From: an uncultured Treponema sp.
GTDB lineage: Bacteria > Spirochaetota > Spirochaetia > Treponematales > Treponemataceae
Assembly (NCBI RefSeq): GCF_946187725.1
Contig: NZ_CAMHSK010000009.1
Span: 41,011-105,010 of the forward strand
Reading direction: 5' to 3'
Length of the DNA: 64,000 nt
A program made the translations under genes and the position numbers. The notes under the pieces were generated by a model. That model ran no database searches, was not told the origin of the DNA, and saw only the letters and a list, made by a program, of their open reading frames with translations. Below, one piece after another: positions 27,679 to 36,148 of the stretch. Each line of letters opens with the position of its first letter. The first letter of the stretch is position 1.

Positions 27679-28773
27679 ATGAACAATGAATTCATTTCAC
27701 GCCTTCAAAAAATTGAGGGCGTTTTAAATACTTTCCTTCCAGCTCAGGCAAATCCAGAATGGCAGTCGCTTTCTTTTGGAAAACTTGATTCCTGCGTTTC
27801 TTCTTCCCATCTGTCAAATCTTATTACTCCGTGTAAAACTTTGATTGATTTGGGAGGGAAGCGCTGGCGGCCGCTTTTGCTTGTTCTGTGTGCAGAACTT
27901 GCCGCCGATTCCAAAAAATCCTTTGCTTTAAATGACAATTTTGAGTCTTCTTCTATCGAAAAGGCTTATAATCTCACACCGCTTGTCGAATTTGCTCACA
28001 ATGCCAGCCTTATTCATGATGACATTGAAGATTGTGCCGATACGCGCCGTGGCAAACCTGCTGCCCATATCACTTACGGCCTAGATGTTGCATTGAATGC
28101 CGGTTCATGGCTTTATTTTGAGGCTGCTACCTGTATCAAAAATCTTCAAATTTCTGACTTTGATAAAGTCCGGCTGTATGAGCTTTTTCTGCTTGAACTG
28201 CGCCGTCTGCATCTTGGTCAGGCAATGGACATCCTCTGGCACCGAAATCCACAGATGATTCCGTCTGTTGAAGAGTACACTGCCATGGTTCGCAATAAGA
28301 CTGGCACTCTCGCACGCCTTGCCGTTAAGCTTGGCGTTTTTGCTGGTGGCGGAACTGACTCTGAAATCGAAAATGCGGGTGCCATTGCCCAGGACATCGG
28401 AACTGGCTTTCAGATTATTGATGATGTAATCAACTTAACGAGCGGCAATCCCGGTAAAAAGAGGGGAGATGACATCGTTGAAGGCAAAAAGAGTCTTCCT
28501 GTTTTGATTCATCTTGAAGAAAATTCTGGCGACAAAGAAAAACTCGCTGCTCTTTTTGAAAAAGCCCGTAACGAAGGCATTGATTCTCCTGCTGTCGAAG
28601 AGGCAATTTCACTTCTTACAGAAAGTGGGGCAGTCGCAAAAGCAAAAAAACGCGGTCTTGATATTATCTCTTCAAATTCTGCAAGCCTTTCATCACTTTT
28701 TGGAAACAATTCTTCAAAACCGGCCGGCCTCATCGCTGAGCTTTTTGAATTGCTTCAGGGGAATGTCAAATGA
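27679..28773 (+). CDS. Polyprenyl diphosphate synthase family protein
   Basis: A 364-residue isoprenyl diphosphate synthase (all-trans prenyl chain elongation, cytoplasmic). GGKRWRPLLLVL is the conserved substrate-binding start, HDDIEDCADTRRGKP is the first Asp-rich motif, and GTGFQIIDDVIN the second, with Asn replacing the usual last Asp. KKRGDDIVEGKKSLPVL follows as in the family. The ATG at 27679 is preferred over an upstream TTG at 27661 because the family N-terminus starts there. It overlaps the TPR gene by 4 nt. Chain length of the product cannot be told. Confidence 0.92.
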   Translation: MNNEFISRLQKIEGVLNTFLPAQANPEWQSLSFGKLDSCVSSSHLSNLITPCKTLIDLGGKRWRPLLLVLCAELAADSKKSFALNDNFESSSIEKAYNLTPLVEFAHNASLIHDDIEDCADTRRGKPAAHITYGLDVALNAGSWLYFEAATCIKNLQISDFDKVRLYELFLLELRRLHLGQAMDILWHRNPQMIPSVEEYTAMVRNKTGTLARLAVKLGVFAGGGTDSEIENAGAIAQDIGTGFQIIDDVINLTSGNPGKKRGDDIVEGKKSLPVLIHLEENSGDKEKLAALFEKARNEGIDSPAVEEAISLLTESGAVAKAKKRGLDIISSNSASLSSLFGNNSSKPAGLIAELFELLQGNVK

Positions 28774-29324
28774 TGGAAAATGTTGCAACTTTGAACACAC
28801 AGGCAATTGAACTCGCATCAAACGGACAGTATCTTGAAGCAATTGCCTGTCTCAAGCGTGCAATCTCAATCGAAAAATACAATTATCTTCTCTGGTACAA
28901 TCTCGGAATCACTTACCGCGATGCAGGTAATCTTCCGGCGGCAAAAGCGGCTCTTGTGAATGCTCACGAAATAAACGAAGAAGATGATGAAGTAATCGAA
29001 ACTCTTGCGCTCGTGTGTTTTAATCAGGGATGCAACGAAGAGGCACTTGCCTACTGTCTTGAAGGGCTTTCCAAAAATCATCAGAACGCACATCTCTGGA
29101 ACACGCTCGGTGTCATTTACTTCAACACCAATGATTTTCCGCTTGCATGTGAGGCCTTTGAGAACGCGGTTACGCTGAATTCTTACTATTACGATGCGCT
29201 TTTTAATCTCCGTGACACTTACGAAGAACTTGGAAATACCGCCGGTTATCAGATGTGCGTGGAGCAGATGAAGAATATTCAGCTTGGCGAAAATGATTTT
29301 GACGGGGAGGGCTGCGATGCGTGA
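28770..29324 (+). CDS. Tetratricopeptide-repeat protein
   Basis: A 184-residue soluble protein built of about four TPR units (ASNGQYLEAIACLKRAI, YNLGITYRDAGNLPAAKAAL, CFNQGCNEEALAYCLEGL, LGVIYFNTNDFPLACEAFEN). It is probably a protein-interaction adaptor; there is no signal peptide. Its ATG overlaps the stop of the prenyl synthase (ATGATGG) and its stop overlaps the RseC-like start by 8 nt, so the three genes form a tightly coupled unit. No partner is evident. Confidence 0.88.
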   Translation: MMENVATLNTQAIELASNGQYLEAIACLKRAISIEKYNYLLWYNLGITYRDAGNLPAAKAALVNAHEINEEDDEVIETLALVCFNQGCNEEALAYCLEGLSKNHQNAHLWNTLGVIYFNTNDFPLACEAFENAVTLNSYYYDALFNLRDTYEELGNTAGYQMCVEQMKNIQLGENDFDGEGCDA

Positions 29325-29730
29325 TTTTGCGATTGTAAAAAGCATTGACGGTCAGAAAATTGAAGTGGTTTCCCTCATTTCTGATGCCTGTGTCGCCTGT
29401 AACTCAAAGAATTGTGCCAAGCAGGGCAAAAGTTTTCATGTCCTGAACAAAAAGAATCTTCCTCTCGAAGAAGACTGCATAATCAGAATCGGGTTTCCCA
29501 GGGTGTTGAACGGCATTTTGGGTTTAATCTCGCTTGTTTTTCCGGTTTTCTCGGCTGCGGCGGGCTTTTTCCTTGCGCCGTTTTTGGCCAGCCGGTTTGG
29601 TTTTGAACTGAATCAGATGAATCTTGCTCTTGTAACGGCCTCTTTCTTCATTTTTGCGGCTTTTCTGGTCTTTGTGGTCAGCCGTACCGACCTTCATTTA
29701 AGCCACCCCGAAGTCATTCAGATTGTCTAA
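29317..29730 (+). CDS. RseC/MucC-like (SoxR-reducing system) membrane protein
   Basis: A 137-residue protein. The N-terminal cysteine cluster CVACNSKNCAKQG matches the RseC/MucC family Cys motif, and two transmembrane segments (about 62-85 and 98-122) follow. In other bacteria such proteins act with the Rnf electron-transfer complex or in sigma-E control. The ATG at 29317 is chosen over a TTG at 29284 because the family's N-terminus begins there, and the 8-nt overlap with the TPR stop favours coupling. No rnf genes are in view. Confidence 0.85.
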   Translation: MRDFAIVKSIDGQKIEVVSLISDACVACNSKNCAKQGKSFHVLNKKNLPLEEDCIIRIGFPRVLNGILGLISLVFPVFSAAAGFFLAPFLASRFGFELNQMNLALVTASFFIFAAFLVFVVSRTDLHLSHPEVIQIV

Positions 29731-29769
29731 GGCAATCATCTTATTCATTAAAAGCAAATCCACACTTTT

Positions 29770-30231
29770 CTAGACTTTTCCCCATTTTTCTTTCGTGATT
29801 TTCCATATTCTTCCGTTTTCAAATTCTTCTGTTTCCATTTGCGCGATTTTGAAAGGCGAGAGTTTTTTTATCTTGGAAGCCATTTCCTGTGCCAAGTTTA
29901 GAAAGCGTTCTTTTTCTTTATCATCTGAATCGTTGAATCTTTTTACACCTTCTCCAAGCTCGATCCTTCCTTCACATTCTTTTCCGTTTACAGTCGTTTC
30001 GATTCTTAGAAAAATTCTGTTTTCTTCTATATAAATGCCTTTTACATCGGATTTTGAAATGTTGTCAGTTATGTCATGAAGTTCGCTGCATTTAAGGCAG
30101 AGCGGAAGCGCGGGCACGGAGCAGAGCTTTTTCTGCAATTCTCTGAGTAAAATCAACTGATTTGGATTAGGCAAAATGACTGTTTCGCTTTTCACTTTCA
30201 AGATTTCCGTTTTCAAATTTTTCTCATACAT
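29770..30231 (-). CDS. Hypothetical protein
   Basis: A 153-residue (from ATG at 30231) soluble protein of unknown family, rich in Lys and Glu. CLKCSEL is a small Cys pair near residue 48. A longer version from an ATG at 30270 would overlap the start of the divergent lipoprotein gene. Neither start has a good Shine-Dalgarno, so the choice is uncertain. It has its own orientation, convergent to the RseC-like gene. No function can be assigned. Confidence 0.6.
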   Translation of the reverse strand: MYEKNLKTEILKVKSETVILPNPNQLILLRELQKKLCSVPALPLCLKCSELHDITDNISKSDVKGIYIEENRIFLRIETTVNGKECEGRIELGEGVKRFNDSDDKEKERFLNLAQEMASKIKKLSPFKIAQMETEEFENGRIWKITKEKWGKV

Positions 30232-30268
30232 GATAGTTAATTTTTGATATTTGTGATAGATTTTATTC

Positions 30269-31978
30269 ATGCAAAATATGAGTGTTTTCTGCCGTTTTCA
30301 TAAAAAGATTCTTCTCTCTTTCTTTTTTCTTTCTTTGATTCCTGTTTTTTCGGCTTGTTCCCATAAATCTGATTTTCTTCTCGATGTGCCTGATTTTTCT
30401 TCAAGTGAGGTCATGGAGTCTTCTTCGGCCGGCACACGCTTCTTTTACTTTTCAGCTGACCAGAAGGGCGCGATTCAGAATTTCTTTGAAAAAAACGGCG
30501 ATGCTTCCCTCATGATTTCGCTCACTCCGCTAAAAGTCCGTCTTTCTGATTCTGAAGGCGCGGATTCTCTTTCGTATGGTTTCTTTTATGATTCATCAAA
30601 TAAACTCGCAGAAAGTCAGACTTTGCCTGTCGTAACGGATTATCTTCAAAAGTATCAGGGCGCGTCGTTTGCTCTTGCTTTCTGTCTTGGCAAAGAAAAG
30701 GGCGTTCCAGAAGGATTTTTCATCAAATCCGCTTCAAAAGTCAAGGTTAATTCTGCTCAGGTTCTTCGTGCTTTTGTGGGCCATGATTTTTCAGGTGAGC
30801 TTCCCGTTTTTGCCTTTGCTCCAAACGGCGGCACAAATAACGGAACCGATGATTTTCGTGGTGCTTCTCTCGCTTTCAATTCAATCAACTCACGCGAAGG
30901 GCTCATGCCGACTGTCACAATCAAATTCCGTGATTCGAGCGGAAGTCAGAAACTTGCTTTTGGCGGCGAAGTGCTTTATATCCGTAGGAACGAAAAGCCT
31001 GTTGAAATCCCGACTGCTGCCTTAAAATCGCCTTTTTCTCAGATTACATATCCTGATGAAGAAGAATATCCTGTTTCGGTTTTGCTTATGGCATCCAGCT
31101 CTGATTTGCTCACATTCGCGCCCGGCAAAAAGAATGTGCTTGTTCCAATCAAGGTCGATCCCGGTCTTATCATGAAGTGGTCGCGCAACAACTGGCGCGG
31201 AAACGATTATGAGCTTTTTGAATGGGACAGATTCCCCGGGGTGCTCTTTTTTGATATTTCGACTTATGCGGTTCAAGATGATTTTTTCAGACGGCTTGCA
31301 TTTTTTGTTGAAAAGGCAGGATTCAGGGGCAGGTTGCTTTCTGATGCCGAGCTCAAAGGCAAACACGCTTACAATGCCCATGATTATAAGGCAGAAGATT
31401 TGGCAAGATTTTTTGAAAAAGCGCGTGCAGAAGATTTTCCTCTCAATGAAAAGGAGCTTCTTCTTAAAGAAATTCTTGCTTTCAATGGCGTGATTAAGAT
31501 TGCGGCAAATGGTGAAGTAAGTGCGGGTCGCGGGGCAGCAATTTCAATTTCTCAGGAATCCCCGGTTTATCTGCGCACGACTTTCATTGCTCATGAAGGA
31601 TGGCATGGAATTTTCTTTATCGATGAAGATTTCAGAAATGCAGTCGCTTCAATTTATTACACGATGGATCAGCAGACTCTTGCCTATTTGCGACGATATT
31701 TTCAGGTTACACCGAGCCTCAACTATGATGTTGATGACGACTATCTGATGAAGAATGAATTCATGGCTTATATGTTGCAGCAGCCTCTTTCTTCAACGGC
31801 CGTTTATTTCGTGAATATGGCAAAGCGCGAGCACTCTCAAGTAAAGGCCAAACGCGAAGCCGATTATATTATTGAAACGGGCGGAATTGGCTTTGAGAGT
31901 GCGGCAAGACTTCTGGACGAATATGTGAGCGACCGCTGGAATCTCGATGCAGGCCGTGTCTGGCTTATTACAAGATAA
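30269..31978 (+). CDS. Predicted lipoprotein with HExxH (zincin-like) motif
   Basis: A 569-residue exported protein. A basic N-terminus and hydrophobic stretch end in VFSAC, a probable lipobox (Cys about 27), so it is likely anchored in a membrane. Residues about 442-446 are HEGWH, an HExxH zinc-binding motif, followed about 55 residues later by NEFMAYMLQQ (Glu about 497), a plausible third zinc ligand as in gluzincin metallopeptidases. The rest (about 30-400) is beta-rich and unrecognised. Inference: an unassigned surface or periplasmic metallopeptidase. No protease propeptide was recognised. The gene stands alone; its start is divergent from the hypothetical gene. Confidence 0.8.
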   Translation: MQNMSVFCRFHKKILLSFFFLSLIPVFSACSHKSDFLLDVPDFSSSEVMESSSAGTRFFYFSADQKGAIQNFFEKNGDASLMISLTPLKVRLSDSEGADSLSYGFFYDSSNKLAESQTLPVVTDYLQKYQGASFALAFCLGKEKGVPEGFFIKSASKVKVNSAQVLRAFVGHDFSGELPVFAFAPNGGTNNGTDDFRGASLAFNSINSREGLMPTVTIKFRDSSGSQKLAFGGEVLYIRRNEKPVEIPTAALKSPFSQITYPDEEEYPVSVLLMASSSDLLTFAPGKKNVLVPIKVDPGLIMKWSRNNWRGNDYELFEWDRFPGVLFFDISTYAVQDDFFRRLAFFVEKAGFRGRLLSDAELKGKHAYNAHDYKAEDLARFFEKARAEDFPLNEKELLLKEILAFNGVIKIAANGEVSAGRGAAISISQESPVYLRTTFIAHEGWHGIFFIDEDFRNAVASIYYTMDQQTLAYLRRYFQVTPSLNYDVDDDYLMKNEFMAYMLQQPLSSTAVYFVNMAKREHSQVKAKREADYIIETGGIGFESAARLLDEYVSDRWNLDAGRVWLITR

Positions 31979-31991
31979 ACCTGATTAAAAG

Positions 31992-32564
31992 CTAGACAAT
32001 CGGGGATGCGTCAAGGTCAAGATTAAACTGTTTTTCTGCACCGACTGATGTGAGCGGTCCGTGCCCCGGCATGATTATTGTGTCATCGTTTAACGAAAGA
32101 ATTTTTGATTTGATGCCGTTTGCAAGATATCGCTTGGTATAAGAGCAGGAACTTGAGCCAATCGTGCCCGCAAAAATTACATCGCCTGTAAAAAGCACAT
32201 TTTCGATTTTGTAGACGATTGAATCTGCCGTGTGGCCTGGCAGTGAAAAATATTCGACATTCAAACCGCCGATGTTCTTGGTGCCTTCACCTTTGAGTAC
32301 ATTTTTATCAGTGGAAAGCTCGTTGTCCGCCGCATAAACCGAAAAATCATAAATCTTTTTGAGCGTTTCAAGCCCTCGGTAATGATTTTCGTGCTTGTGC
32401 GTTATGAGAACTGCCGACAAATCGTAATCACCTTCTTCAATCTGGTGAATGAGGATATTGGAGATTTTGCACGGATCGATTATGAGAGCTTTTCTTGTGA
32501 ATTCATTTACGACAAGATAGCAGTTTGTGAGTTTTTTGAAATCGAGGTGAAGATAGATTTTCAT
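31992..32564 (-). CDS. MBL-fold metallo-hydrolase, glyoxalase II-like
   Basis: A 190-residue metallo-beta-lactamase-fold hydrolase. LITHKHENHYRG is the zinc motif; the usual HxHxDH reads HxHxNH because Asp is replaced by Asn. PGHTADSIVY, FTGDVIF and MPGHGP are the other ligand motifs, and all are present. Family members hydrolyse thioesters, lactams or similar; the substrate here is unknown. Its ATG overlaps the stop of the pentapeptide-repeat gene as ATGA, so the two genes are co-translated. Confidence 0.9.
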   Translation of the reverse strand: MKIYLHLDFKKLTNCYLVVNEFTRKALIIDPCKISNILIHQIEEGDYDLSAVLITHKHENHYRGLETLKKIYDFSVYAADNELSTDKNVLKGEGTKNIGGLNVEYFSLPGHTADSIVYKIENVLFTGDVIFAGTIGSSSCSYTKRYLANGIKSKILSLNDDTIIMPGHGPLTSVGAEKQFNLDLDASPIV

Positions 32565-33247
32565 AAGCCCGGTCCTTTCTGAACGCCTCTCGGAACATTT
32601 AGCTCTTCAAGACCTGTGAACAATGCACTTCCGCGTTTGTCGAAGATTGCGGCGTTTGTGTTTGACTGACGGAAAGAAACATTCTGCTGAGTGATTTCGT
32701 AGAAGACCGTTTCCTTGATGTTGCAGTTACGGAAAGAAGTGTCAATCAGTTTGGCATTGATGAAATATGAGCTGTAAAGGTCAGAATCATCGAAGGATGA
32801 CTGGAATGATGAGATTCCGCAGAAATTATTCTGAACCATGTCGCTGCCGGTGAAGATTACATGACTGAATTTTGCGCCTGCGTATGAAGTAAAATGGGAA
32901 TTGCTCTGAATGAAGTTGCAGTCACTGAAAGTAGAGAAAGCAAAAGTCGTCATTCGTGAGCGGATTCCTACGGAATTGAGGCCGGCGAAAAGACAGTGAG
33001 AGAAGTTGCATCCGTAGAATTTTTTGTTCGAAAGTTCGATATTTGTGAAAGTCAGGCCGCTTGCGTTCAGGCCGACGACTTTATCATGAGTCATGATGTA
33101 ATTGTAAAATTTGTGCTGAATTTCTTCTTTGTTCTCGGTGTGGGCATAGCAGAATTCACCGCTTTCAATGAGATTGCCGTTCTGGTCGAAATCTGAGATT
33201 GCGAAATGCTTGCACTCCGGATTTCTGCACTTTGCATAAGAAAACAT
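32561..33247 (-). CDS. Pentapeptide-repeat-like protein with N-terminal Cys/His cluster
   Basis: A 228-residue protein. The middle and C-terminal part (about 60-205) reads as pentapeptide-like beta-helix repeats (KKFYGCNFSHCLFAG, AFSTFSDCNF, DSDLYSSYFINAKLID). The N-terminus has a CRNPECKHF then FCYAH cluster that could bind zinc. Function is unknown. Its promoter and the murI promoter share one -35 hexamer. It is coupled to the MBL hydrolase by a 4-nt overlap. The -10 ends 5 nt before the ATG, so the transcript is probably leaderless. Confidence 0.8.
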   Translation of the reverse strand: MFSYAKCRNPECKHFAISDFDQNGNLIESGEFCYAHTENKEEIQHKFYNYIMTHDKVVGLNASGLTFTNIELSNKKFYGCNFSHCLFAGLNSVGIRSRMTTFAFSTFSDCNFIQSNSHFTSYAGAKFSHVIFTGSDMVQNNFCGISSFQSSFDDSDLYSSYFINAKLIDTSFRNCNIKETVFYEITQQNVSFRQSNTNAAIFDKRGSALFTGLEELNVPRGVQKGPGL

Positions 33248-33252
33248 AATTT

Positions 33253-33282
33253 ATTTTAACGAAAAAACGATTATCATTGCAA
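33253..33282 (-). promoter_or_regulatory. Promoter of the pentapeptide-repeat gene, sharing a -35 with murI
   Basis: Read leftward: -35 TTGCAA (33282-33277), 18-nt spacer, -10 TAAAAT (33258-33253). The ATG begins at 33247, 5 nt further. Confidence 0.6.
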
Positions 33283-33305
33283 GATTCGGCATTAAATAAT
33301 AGAAT
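33277..33305 (+). promoter_or_regulatory. murI promoter, sharing its -35 with the divergent gene
   Basis: -35 TTGCAA (33277-33282), 17-nt spacer, -10 TAGAAT (33300-33305). The ATG at 33315 lies 9 nt beyond and has no Shine-Dalgarno. TTGCAA is its own reverse complement, so the same six bases serve both strands. Confidence 0.65.
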
Positions 33306-33314
33306 AATATTATT

Positions 33315-34127
33315 ATGGCTTTGGATTTTGCTTTTCTTGACAGCGGTACCGGCGGAATTCCATACATGCTTTCTCTTCACGAAAAACTTCCTGATGCTTC
33401 CTGTGTTTATCTTGGTGATACAAAGCATTTTCCGTATGGCGAAAAGTCCGGCGAAGAAGTGACTGCATGTGCTTCGTCCGCAATTCAAAAAATTATCGAT
33501 TTGTGGAATCCAAAGGCAATCGTGGTTGCGTGCAATACAATTTCGGTTACAGCCCTTGATTCCTTGCGCGGGAGATTTCAGAACATTCCGATTATAGGCA
33601 CGGTTCCTGCCATAAAAGTTGCGGCTGAAATCACCAAAAATAAAAAGATTGGTCTTCTCGCCACAACGGCCACGGTAAATCATCCTTACTGCCAGAAATT
33701 GATTCAAAATTTTGCGAGCGATTGCAAAGTCAGCATGCGGGCTGATCCAAAACTCATTGATTTCGTTGAAAAAGAATACTTCAATGCCTCTGAAGAAGAA
33801 AGGCTAAAGGCTGTGAGTGAGGCCGCTGATTTTTTCAAAAAAGAAGGCTGTGACACGGTGATTTTAGGCTGCACTCATTTTACTCATATTGCTGATGAAA
33901 TGCAGAAAGCCTGCGGTTCAGAAATCAAGGTCGTTGACAGCAGGGATGGCGTTGCAAATCAGGCAATCCGTAAAATCCATGAAGAAAGCGGAAGGTGCAA
34001 AGGCGACAAAGATTTATCTGTAGATAACCTGACTTTTTTCGTAACAAAAGCGAGCGAAAGTGAACTCGCTGAATATAAAACTCTTTGCGAGAATTTAAAT
34101 ATTCCTTTTGGAGGGGTAATTTTATGA
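33315..34127 (+). CDS. murI: Glutamate racemase
   Basis: A 270-residue enzyme making D-glutamate for peptidoglycan in the cytoplasm. Catalytic Cys residues lie in VACNTIS (about 74) and ILGCTHF (about 186), with the DSGTGGIPY phosphate-like loop at the start. Length and all motifs fit. It is probably expressed from a leaderless transcript. Its stop overlaps manC by 4 nt (ATGA), an unusual pairing of a cell-wall enzyme with a sugar-nucleotide enzyme. Confidence 0.95.
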   Translation: MALDFAFLDSGTGGIPYMLSLHEKLPDASCVYLGDTKHFPYGEKSGEEVTACASSAIQKIIDLWNPKAIVVACNTISVTALDSLRGRFQNIPIIGTVPAIKVAAEITKNKKIGLLATTATVNHPYCQKLIQNFASDCKVSMRADPKLIDFVEKEYFNASEEERLKAVSEAADFFKKEGCDTVILGCTHFTHIADEMQKACGSEIKVVDSRDGVANQAIRKIHEESGRCKGDKDLSVDNLTFFVTKASESELAEYKTLCENLNIPFGGVIL

Positions 34128-35188
34128 AAACTTATGGTGTAATTATGGCAGGTGGCGGCGGAACCAGATTCTGGCCACTTTCACGACAGGCTACGCCAAA
34201 GCAGCTTCTCAATCTGAGCGGTAAAGATTTGATGGTTAACGAGGCAATTGACCGGCTTTCAAAAACTGCTGACAAACAAGACATTTTCATCGTTACGAAT
34301 AAAACTCAAGTTGCAAAAATGCTTGAAGCTGTGAACGGTCGTGTTCAGAAAAATCATATTCTTTCAGAGCCTTCTGCACGCAATACAGCGGCTTGTGTCG
34401 GATATGCGGCAATGGAAATCGTCAGAAAGTACGGCGACGGAATCATGGTAATCACGCCGAGTGACGCTTACATCAAAAATGAAGCTGAATTTACCCGTGT
34501 TCTTGGAATTGCAGTAAAGGCTGCCGAAGAAAAGGATGCGCTTGTCACAGTTGGAATCACGCCGACTTTTGCAGCAACCGGCTATGGATACATCAAATTC
34601 CAGAAATCTGGCGAAGAAGCCCTTAAAGTCCTTGAATTTAAAGAAAAACCAGATGAAGCAACCGCAAAAAAATATGTTGAGAGCGGGGAATACGCATGGA
34701 ACAGCGGAATGTTCATCTGGAAGGCAAGCACAATCCTCAAAAAGTTCGAAGCATATCTTCCCGACATTTACGCAGACCTTTGTAAAATCGGCGAGGCAAT
34801 GAATACAAGCGAAGAAGCCAAAACAATCGAAGAAATCTACCCGAAGATTACAAGCATTTCTATTGACTACGGTATCATGGAAAAGGCCGATGATGTTTAT
34901 GTCGTGCCCGGAGAATTCGGCTGGAACGATGTAGGCAGCTTTGACATGATGGGCGTTCTGCACGAAGCCGATTCAAACGGCAATATCTGCATTGGCGACA
35001 ACATCTCTATCGATTCAAAAAACTGCATCACATATTCAAGCGGCCGCCTGGTTGCCACAATCGGTCTTGAAAACATTGTCGTTGTAGAAACAAAAGATGC
35101 CGTTCTGGTCTGCGACAAAAACAAAGTTCAGGATGTCAAAAAAGTCGTCGAACAGCTCAAAAGCACCGGTCGGAGCGAACTGCTGTAA
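34124..35188 (+). CDS. manC: Mannose-1-phosphate guanylyltransferase
   Basis: A 354-residue nucleotidyltransferase that makes GDP-mannose from mannose 1-phosphate and GTP. The N-terminal IMAGGGGTRFWPLSRQATPK loop is diagnostic, followed by LSEPSARNTAACVGYAA and the FKEKPDEATA and PGEFGWNDVGS segments. There is no fused PMI domain, so it is the single-function form. The ATG at 34124 is chosen because the family's N-terminus begins there and GGAGGGG precedes it; an ATG at 34085 would overlap murI deeply. manA lies at 58279-59085. Confidence 0.95.
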   Translation: MKTYGVIMAGGGGTRFWPLSRQATPKQLLNLSGKDLMVNEAIDRLSKTADKQDIFIVTNKTQVAKMLEAVNGRVQKNHILSEPSARNTAACVGYAAMEIVRKYGDGIMVITPSDAYIKNEAEFTRVLGIAVKAAEEKDALVTVGITPTFAATGYGYIKFQKSGEEALKVLEFKEKPDEATAKKYVESGEYAWNSGMFIWKASTILKKFEAYLPDIYADLCKIGEAMNTSEEAKTIEEIYPKITSISIDYGIMEKADDVYVVPGEFGWNDVGSFDMMGVLHEADSNGNICIGDNISIDSKNCITYSSGRLVATIGLENIVVVETKDAVLVCDKNKVQDVKKVVEQLKSTGRSELL

Positions 35189-35208
35189 GAGCACAGAGAC
35201 GAGAAACG

Positions 35209-35236
35209 CAGCGGGCTTGTCCCGCTGTTTTTTTTT
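35209..35236 (+). terminator. Rho-independent terminator after manC
   Basis: CAGCGGG (35209-35215) pairs with CCCGCTG (35221-35227) over a CTTGT loop, followed by nine T residues. It marks the left edge of the restriction-modification island and is followed by a G-rich run at 35237-35252. Confidence 0.85.
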
Positions 35237-35252
35237 GGGGGGAGGGAGGGGG

Positions 35253-36137
35253 TTATTCTACGGGTAAATCTATTCCGAAATAAGGAGTTTCTTCATGAAC
35301 TTCCAATATTTCCTGTAAAGGTTTATTGGAATATTTAATTATTTTTTTCCGATATTCTAATCGTGTTTTTATATCATCAATTTCTATTCTGCGATTTTTA
35401 GATATTTCCAAGAAAGTTTCTTCTCTGTCTAGCCCCAAAAATCTGCGGTTTAATAAACTTGCAGCAATTCCTGTTGTACTTGCTCCTGTAAAAGGATCTA
35501 GTATCCAGTCATTTTCTTTTGTACTTGCCAAAATAATTCTAGCAAGAAGAGGAAGCGGTTTCTGCGTTGGATGTTTACCACAAGACTTTTCCCATTTTGC
35601 AATTGCTGGCAAACTCCACAAGTCTCGCATTTGTTTTCCACCATTGATTTCTTTCATTAATTCGTAATTGTAATAATGAGTGATCTTTTTGTTTTTTCGT
35701 GCCCATAAGATAAACTCTGTAGAGTGTGTGAAAAACTTGCACGAAAGATTTGGTGGAGGATTCGTCTTTGCCCAAGTAATGCAATTTAAAATACGAAAAT
35801 CCAATTCATTAAGCATTTGGGCAACAGAGAAAATATTGTGATATGTTCCACTAATCCAAATGGTACCGTTTTCTTTTAATTTTTCACGACAGAGTTTTAA
35901 CCATTGATAATTAAACTCGTTGTCTTTTTCAAAGCCTTGTGATTTGTCCCAGTCGCCTTTGTTAACGCTGACTTGTTTTCCGCTCTGAACAGAAATCCCG
36001 CCATTTGAAAGAAAATAAGGTGGGTCTGCAAATATCATATCGAATTGAAAGTTGATATTCGGAAGTAATTCCAGACAATCGCCTTTTGCAAGAGTAAAAT
36101 CTTTATTTTCTGAACGATAGTAAGCGGAAATAGAAAT
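35253..36137 (-). CDS. dpnA: DpnA/M2.DpnII-like adenine-N6 DNA methyltransferase, probable ATT start
   Basis: A 294-residue beta-class DNA N6-adenine methyltransferase. FADPPYFLS is the catalytic DPPY motif, DPFTGASTTGIAA the later AdoMet motif, and KGDCLELLP the preceding motif. Together with the neighbours it matches the second, single-strand-active methylase of DpnII/MboI systems. No ATG, GTG or TTG precedes the DPPY motif in frame after the upstream stop. AGGAG (36148-36144) then 6 nt then ATT (36137-36135) is the best start and restores the expected N-terminus. An internal ATG at 36038 would remove the motif before DPPY. A sequence error is possible. Confidence 0.85.
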   Translation of the reverse strand: MSISAYYRSENKDFTLAKGDCLELLPNINFQFDMIFADPPYFLSNGGISVQSGKQVSVNKGDWDKSQGFEKDNEFNYQWLKLCREKLKENGTIWISGTYHNIFSVAQMLNELDFRILNCITWAKTNPPPNLSCKFFTHSTEFILWARKNKKITHYYNYELMKEINGGKQMRDLWSLPAIAKWEKSCGKHPTQKPLPLLARIILASTKENDWILDPFTGASTTGIAASLLNRRFLGLDREETFLEISKNRRIEIDDIKTRLEYRKKIIKYSNKPLQEILEVHEETPYFGIDLPVE

Positions 36138-36148
36138 GGTTCGCTCCT

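Noticed and set aside
35237..35252. G-quadruplex
   Set aside because: There are only three separated G runs, so a standard four-tract quadruplex is not formed with confidence.
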